This document shows positions 60,268-64,000 of a stretch of 64,000 bases of DNA, in pieces (within the stretch, counting starts at the first letter, position 1; the number at the start of each line of letters is the position of its first letter). The DNA is from Parvibaculaceae bacterium PLY_AMNH_Bact1 (GTDB taxonomy: Bacteria > Pseudomonadota > Alphaproteobacteria > Parvibaculales > Parvibaculaceae). The stretch lies in NCBI GenBank assembly GCA_032881465.1, contig CP126168.1, positions 992,001-1,056,000 on the forward strand. The letters run 5' to 3'. Under the pieces are notes generated by a model that was not told the origin of the DNA, ran no database searches, and saw only the letters and a program-made list of their open reading frames with translations. The position numbers and the translations under genes are program-made.

Positions 60268-60359
60268 GTCATTGCCGGACTTTTTCCGGCAAACCAGGGG
60301 CTACAGACATAGGTTTGAGTTGCCTTGCCCTGGACCCCCGGAACAAGTCCGGGGGTGAC
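60268..60359 (-). repeat. Dispersed palindromic repeat, copy 3 (inverted) inside the GTA cluster
   Basis: GTCATTGCCGGACTTTTTCC at the left and CCCCCGGAACAAGTCCGGGG at the right, the inverse orientation to copies 1 and 2. It is 92 bp and lies between the extra gene and the head-tail connector gene. The upstream part of the next ORF frame is derived from it. Confidence 0.85.
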
Positions 60360-60407
60360 AGCCTATGTTTTTCTTCAGAAATCATCTCTCCCACGAACGA
60401 GAACCTC

Positions 60408-60959
60408 ATGCCCCACACATTGGTGACCGGCCCGGTCAGCGAGCCCGTTGACCTGGCCGATGCAAAACTGCATCTCCGCGTTGATGGCATCGACGAAGAT
60501 GTTTTGATCGACGGCTATATCTCTGCAGCACGGATGAGCATCGAGGCCTATGCAGGTCTCGCCCTGCTGGAACAGACCTGGGACCTGGTGCTCGACAGCT
60601 GGCCCGGCCCCGTCGTTGATTTCAATATGGGGCCTGTTACCACCATCACCAGCGTGTCTGTCGATGGGAGTGCGCTCAGCCCAGACACCTACAATCTGGC
60701 ACCTGGCCTAAATGCAAAATTGGTGCGCACAGACGGGGCAAGCTGGCCGCGGCCAAAATCTCTGGCGGCGGGCATTGTGGTGCGCTTTGCGAGTGGCTTT
60801 GGCGCAGGTGGTTCTGATGTCCCGCGCGATATCCGGCATGCAATCCTGATGACGGTGGCGCACTGGTATGAGAACCGGGAGTTGGTACCCGGAACAGGCG
60901 ACCAACTGACCCCGCCGGTCCGCAGACTGCTCGCCCCCTATCGAAAGCTCCGCCTATGA
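60408..60959 (+). CDS. GTA head-tail connector (ORFG6-like)
   Basis: A 183-residue protein of the phage gp6-like connector type (VDLADAKLHLRVDGIDEDVL, ISAARMSIEAYAGLALLEQT, DIRHAILMTVAHWYENREL). The start was set at 60408, past the repeat. Overlaps the next gene by ATGA. Confidence 0.88.
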   Translation: MPHTLVTGPVSEPVDLADAKLHLRVDGIDEDVLIDGYISAARMSIEAYAGLALLEQTWDLVLDSWPGPVVDFNMGPVTTITSVSVDGSALSPDTYNLAPGLNAKLVRTDGASWPRPKSLAAGIVVRFASGFGAGGSDVPRDIRHAILMTVAHWYENRELVPGTGDQLTPPVRRLLAPYRKLRL

Positions 60960-61276
60960 TTGCGGACCTTCGACATCGCCTGGTTTTGGAAGAGCGCATG
61001 TCTGTCGTCGATGGCGGCGGCGGTGCCACCGACACCTGGAGCGAAGTGGCGACCGTTTGGGCCGCCCTGCAGCAAAAGAGCGGGCGCGAGCAGGAAGCGG
61101 CGGATCGTTCGAGCGCGCGCACAAGCACTGAGATCACTATTCGGTATCGCGCCGATGTCACCAATGACATGCGCTTTCGGTTAGGCGCGCGACATTTCAA
61201 TATCCACGCGGTGTTGGATGTGGACGGTCGCCGCCGCTGGCTCAAATGCGTTTGCGAGGAAGGCGGAGCGTCATGA
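60956..61276 (+). CDS. GTA head-tail adaptor (ORFG7-like)
   Basis: A 106-residue head closure protein (LRHRLVLEERMSVVDGGGGA, WAALQQKSGREQEAADRSSA). Start overlaps the connector stop; stop overlaps the next gene. Connects the portal to the tail. Confidence 0.88.
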   Translation: MIADLRHRLVLEERMSVVDGGGGATDTWSEVATVWAALQQKSGREQEAADRSSARTSTEITIRYRADVTNDMRFRLGARHFNIHAVLDVDGRRRWLKCVCEEGGAS

Positions 61277-61683
61277 CACTGTCAGCCAGTTGGGAACTCC
61301 AAAAAGCAATCCACGCGGGCCTCGTGGCTGACGCGGGCCTTTCCTCCCTGGTAGGTGATCGCGTATTCGACCGGCCACCCCAGGATGCTGCCTTTCCCTT
61401 CGTAACCCTTGGTGACACAGATGTGGAGCCAGACGGTGCGGGAAGCGAAGGCGCCGCCATTCATCGCCTCGCCCTTTCTGTCTGGTCTCGCACCCGTGGG
61501 CGGCGCGAAACAAAAGAGATTATGAGTGCCATCGATGGGGTGCTGCAGGATGCAAGCTTGATCCTGACTGACCATGTGCTTGTGAACCTGCAATTGGAGC
61601 GCGCGAGTGTCTCCTATGCAAGCGAGGCGGAGGCTCTTCGTGGGCGTCTTGTCTTTCGCGCCTATACAGAACCCACAACCTGA
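61273..61683 (+). CDS. GTA DUF3168 tail-terminator-like protein (ORFG8-like)
   Basis: A 136-residue DUF3168 protein (LQKAIHAGLVADAGLSSLVG, DRPPQDAAFPFVTLGDTDVE). ATGA overlap with the adaptor and AAGGCGGAG before the ATG. Probably ends the tail tube. Confidence 0.88.
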   Translation: MTLSASWELQKAIHAGLVADAGLSSLVGDRVFDRPPQDAAFPFVTLGDTDVEPDGAGSEGAAIHRLALSVWSRTRGRRETKEIMSAIDGVLQDASLILTDHVLVNLQLERASVSYASEAEALRGRLVFRAYTEPTT

Positions 61684-61716
61684 ACATTTCACGCTGACCA
61701 AAAAGGAGACGTGAGC

Positions 61717-62130
61717 ATGACCGCTCAACGTGGCAAAGACCTGCTGCTCAAAATTGACAGCGACGGTCTGGGGACCTTCGCAACCATGGCGGGACTTCGC
61801 GCCCGGGCAATTTCTTTTAACGCGCGCACGGTTGACGTGACCCATGCGGAGTCCGCAGGGGCCTGGAGGGAATTGCTCGCGGGAGCCGGTGTAAAAACCG
61901 CGAGCCTCAGCGGCAGTGGCATTTTCAAGGATGAAGCGTCTGACGCCCTGGTTCGAGGTTATTTCTTCGACGGCACCATTCGCGATTGGCAGGTCATCAT
62001 TCCAGATTTTGGAACGGTTGAAGGCGCCTTTCAAATTACCTCGCTTGAATATGCAGGCTCTCATGAAGACGAGCTCCGCTTTGAGCTTGCCCTTGAGTCT
62101 GCCGGGCAACTTCTTTTCACGGGCGCATGA
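61717..62130 (+). CDS. GTA major tail protein (ORFG9-like, TP901-1 family)
   Basis: A 137-residue tail tube protein (AQRGKDLLLKIDSDGLGTFA, FNARTVDVTHAESAGAWREL, ELRFELALESAGQLLFTGA). AAGGAG eight bases upstream supports the ATG at 61717 over the GTG at 61711. Confidence 0.92.
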   Translation: MTAQRGKDLLLKIDSDGLGTFATMAGLRARAISFNARTVDVTHAESAGAWRELLAGAGVKTASLSGSGIFKDEASDALVRGYFFDGTIRDWQVIIPDFGTVEGAFQITSLEYAGSHEDELRFELALESAGQLLFTGA

Positions 62131-62131
62131 C

Positions 62132-62533
62132 ATGGTGAACCGACATCGCGGTGAAGTAGAGCTCAAAATAGACGGTAAGAGCCACACGCTCTGTCTGACC
62201 TTAGGCGCGCTCGCCCATCTGGAAGCAGCCTATGGCGGTGAAGACATTCTGACCCTCGCCGAGCGCTTCTCCCGAGGCCATCTGACCAGCACGGATGCCT
62301 TGAACCTGTTGCAGGCGGGTCTGAAAGGCGGCCGCCACGAGTGCGCTGCGCTTGATCTTGAAAACCTGAGCTTTGAGGGCGGTATGGCCGGTTTGATCCG
62401 CATCCTGGCGGACCTGCTCCGGGTGACGTTTGGAGGTTCGGAGATAGAGGGCATCGAAAAAGCCGAAGCCGAGATGAACAAGCAAGAGGAGGACAAACAG
62501 GATATGCCCCCTTTCCCTGGAAGGCCCTCTTGA
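62132..62533 (+). CDS. GTA tail chaperone-like protein (ORFG10-like)
   Basis: A 133-residue protein (HRGEVELKIDGKSHTLCLTL, GALAHLEAAYGGEDILTLAE, RFSRGHLTSTDALNLLQAGL) of the GTA gp10 family. The frame extends upstream over the tail protein gene, but the ATG at 62132 follows the previous stop by one base. Ends in overlap with the next gene. Confidence 0.85.
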   Translation: MVNRHRGEVELKIDGKSHTLCLTLGALAHLEAAYGGEDILTLAERFSRGHLTSTDALNLLQAGLKGGRHECAALDLENLSFEGGMAGLIRILADLLRVTFGGSEIEGIEKAEAEMNKQEEDKQDMPPFPGRPS

Positions 62534-62718
62534 GCTTTGCCTGCGGCGTGCTGCACTGGACACCAAGGGACTTCTGGTCGGCGACTTTATCTGAGCTGGA
62601 AGGGGCAGCGTTGGCATTTGCCCCCGGTGAAAATGGCGCAATGCCAAGGGGCGGCCTTATCGGTCTGATGGCGCGCTTCCCTGATGATGATACAGGAAGA
62701 AATTTGGATGGAATTTGA
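62530..62718 (+). CDS. GTA small tail assembly chaperone (ORFG10.1-like)
   Basis: A 62-residue protein (HWTPRDFWSATLSELEGAAL) of the rcc01693-type tail assembly chaperone family. It starts with TTG at 62530, overlapping the previous stop. The small size matches the family. Confidence 0.85.
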   Translation: MSFACGVLHWTPRDFWSATLSELEGAALAFAPGENGAMPRGGLIGLMARFPDDDTGRNLDGI

Positions 62719-63394
62719 GAGTTTCGATGTGCGGCGATTGTCGTCGGACGTGGCCGGCCTTCGTGCGGAGTTTGACGCGACAGCGAGTGCCAGCGGACGG
62801 CTCGGCAAAGAAGCCAAGACCGCCTTTGCGGGCATCACACGAGAAGGGGACCGTGCCTCCAGAGTGGGACAGGATTTGCAACGCTCCCTTGGATCAGCGT
62901 TCGACGATCTGGTGATGGGCGGGCGGTCGTTACAAGACGTATTGAAATCCCTCGCGGTCGATCTCGCAAAATTGGCGGCACAGGACATTTTTGGAACCGG
63001 GGTTGGGGGTGGTCGATCGGGAACCAGCGGGTCAGTATTAGGAGATCTGTTTGGATCAATCCTGACACCCAATACCAAAGGGAATGTGTTTTCTCAGGGG
63101 TCACCTTTAATGGGCCCTGTGCAGGCCTTTGCAAAGGGGGGCGTGCTGTCCGACCCAACCCTTTTCTCAATGCGGGGTGGGGTAGGGCTTGCCGGTGAAG
63201 CGGGTGCTGAGGCGATCCTGCCGCTTGCCCGTGGCGCGGATGGAAAGCTTGGTGTGGCATCGCGAGGAAACGGCCAAGCCCTCAACATCACTTTCAATGT
63301 CACTGCGACCGACGCGGCAAGTTTTAAGCGCAGCGAAAGCCAGATCGCCACGATGCTTCAGCGCACGGTCAGTCGCGGCAATCGCAACCTTTAA
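62708..63394 (+). CDS. GTA tape measure protein (ORFG11-like)
   Basis: A 228-residue tape measure (LSSDVAGLRAEFDATASASG, RSLQDVLKSLAVDLAKLAAQ, FAKGGVLSDPTLFSMRGGVG, LAGEAGAEAILPLARGADGK). It is far shorter than in most siphophages but fits GTA. The ATG at 62708 overlaps the previous stop by 11 bases. Confidence 0.9.
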   Translation: MEFESFDVRRLSSDVAGLRAEFDATASASGRLGKEAKTAFAGITREGDRASRVGQDLQRSLGSAFDDLVMGGRSLQDVLKSLAVDLAKLAAQDIFGTGVGGGRSGTSGSVLGDLFGSILTPNTKGNVFSQGSPLMGPVQAFAKGGVLSDPTLFSMRGGVGLAGEAGAEAILPLARGADGKLGVASRGNGQALNITFNVTATDAASFKRSESQIATMLQRTVSRGNRNL

Positions 63395-63408
63395 GAAGAG
63401 AAGCAGAA

Positions 63409-64000
63409 ATGGCATTCCATGAAGTTCGCTTTCCGCTTGAAGTCGGTTTTGGCTCTTCAGGCGGTCCGGAGCGGCGTACGGAAATAGTGACGCTTGGCTC
63501 GGGTCACGAAGAACGCAACTCACCCTGGGCTGATAGCCGCCGGCGGTATGATGCGGGTTATGGCATTCGGTCCCTGGAAGACCTGCATACCGTGATTGCT
63601 TTTTTTGAAACCCGCCACGGGCGGTTGCATGGGTTTCGCTGGAAGGACCGCGCCGATCATGCGTCCGGTGCGTATGGGGCACCGGTGACATCCTCCGATG
63701 AGCTTCTGGGAACGGGTGACGGCGCCAATACGGCCTTCACTCTCACCAAACACTATGCCTCCGGTGGGGAGACCTATGTGCGAACCATTGCAAAGCCTGT
63801 GGAGGGCACTGTGCGTGTTGCGGTCGATGGCGTGGAACAGGCACTGGCCTCCAACTTTGTTCTGGATGCGACCACGGGCGTTGTCATTTTTTTGAGCGGA
63901 CATGAGCCTGCACCTGGTCAAAATGTGACAGCAGGCTTTGAGTTCGATGTGCCCGTGCGCTTCGACACAGACTTTCTCGATATTTCTCTCACAGGCTTTG
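63409..64000 (+). CDS. GTA DUF2460 tail protein (ORFG12-like), 3' end outside window
   Basis: The frame is open from ATG 63409 to the window edge (197 residues). It begins MAFHEVRFPLEVGFGSSGGP and has RYDAGYGIRSLEDLHTVIAF, FETRHGRLHGFRWKDRADH, and later FDVPVRFDTDFLDISLTGF, the DUF2460 (RcGTA ORFG12) pattern, a distal tail protein. About 200-210 residues is the usual size, so only a few residues are probably missing. Confidence 0.9.
   Translation, partial: MAFHEVRFPLEVGFGSSGGPERRTEIVTLGSGHEERNSPWADSRRRYDAGYGIRSLEDLHTVIAFFETRHGRLHGFRWKDRADHASGAYGAPVTSSDELLGTGDGANTAFTLTKHYASGGETYVRTIAKPVEGTVRVAVDGVEQALASNFVLDATTGVVIFLSGHEPAPGQNVTAGFEFDVPVRFDTDFLDISLTGF

Noticed and set aside
60269-60490. 73-residue minus frame over repeat copy 3
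   Set aside because: Translation of the inverted repeat plus antisense of the connector gene.
61282-62187. 301-residue minus frame opposite the GTA tail genes
   Set aside because: The plus strand has three well-placed GTA genes with ribosome sites in this interval.
1-64000. tRNA, rRNA or CRISPR arrays
   Set aside because: No T-loop-like, rRNA-like or regularly spaced repeat pattern was recognised by eye; a dedicated search (tRNAscan-SE, Infernal) could still find a short RNA gene.

Overview
The window looks like chromosomal DNA from an alphaproteobacterium of the order Hyphomicrobiales (Rhizobiales), most like the marine Parvibaculum/Rhodobiaceae-type lineages. The pointers are a MucR/Ros zinc-finger regulator, a DnaA-domain-IV-like HTH gene next to a DUF6456 gene, DUF1491, DUF2336 and DUF5330 proteins, the DUF2849-cysI-DUF934 sulfite reductase module, a Rhodobacter-type gene transfer agent (GTA) cluster and many acyl-CoA enzymes. 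This placement is inference from gene content; no rRNA or tRNA gene was recognised.

Layout. 1-18 kb is mainly lipid and central metabolism: the N-terminal part of an oligopeptidase B, a MaoC hydratase, a ChaC-like cyclotransferase, an acyl-CoA synthetase diverging from a crotonase, three tandem paralogous MFS transporters, a short-chain oxidoreductase, and two divergent citrate synthase paralogues, one fused to a MerR-like HTH, with a perfect palindrome between them. Then come small secreted proteins, a DUF2336 protein, a toxin-antitoxin pair, an HSL-family hydrolase with Cys at the nucleophile position, and an OmpW porin with a strong terminator. 18-30 kb holds a Rieske oxygenase, an orphan ParA with a ribbon-helix-helix partner, MucR, a large unrecognised membrane-anchored protein, an XRE repressor with a likely operator, DnaA-like HTH + DUF6456, SufE and small conserved proteins. 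30-42 kb holds prfC, an MscS channel, a methyltransferase, a second DUF2336 protein, an ArsR-SRPBCC pair, two FAD amine oxidoreductases, an AraC regulator and a PqiA-like protein. 42-54 kb holds a PAN-domain protein, an agmatine-deiminase-like protein, the sulfite reductase operon, a low-GC HEPN-like gene, an NMT1/THI5-type ABC transporter, DUF1254/DUF1214 proteins, a class A penicillin-binding protein and YcgN.

54.3 kb to the right edge is a GTA structural cluster in the same order as Rhodobacter capsulatus ORFG1-ORFG12: small and large terminase, portal, g3.5-like, protease, capsid, adaptors, tail proteins, chaperones, tape measure and DUF2460. It has an extra gene after the capsid, a copy of a dispersed palindromic repeat, a rho-independent terminator inside the operon, and an 11-bp direct repeat 110 bp apart in its leader. 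No integrase, repressor or replication gene is seen, which fits a GTA better than a prophage.

Other structure: a ~91-bp palindromic repeat occurs three times (32.2, 42.3 and 60.3 kb). Short perfect palindromes lie next to several regulator genes and are probably their operators. The most interesting candidates for follow-up are the regulatory structure inside the GTA cluster, the low-GC HEPN-like gene, the HTH-citrate synthase pair and the ParA-RHH pair.
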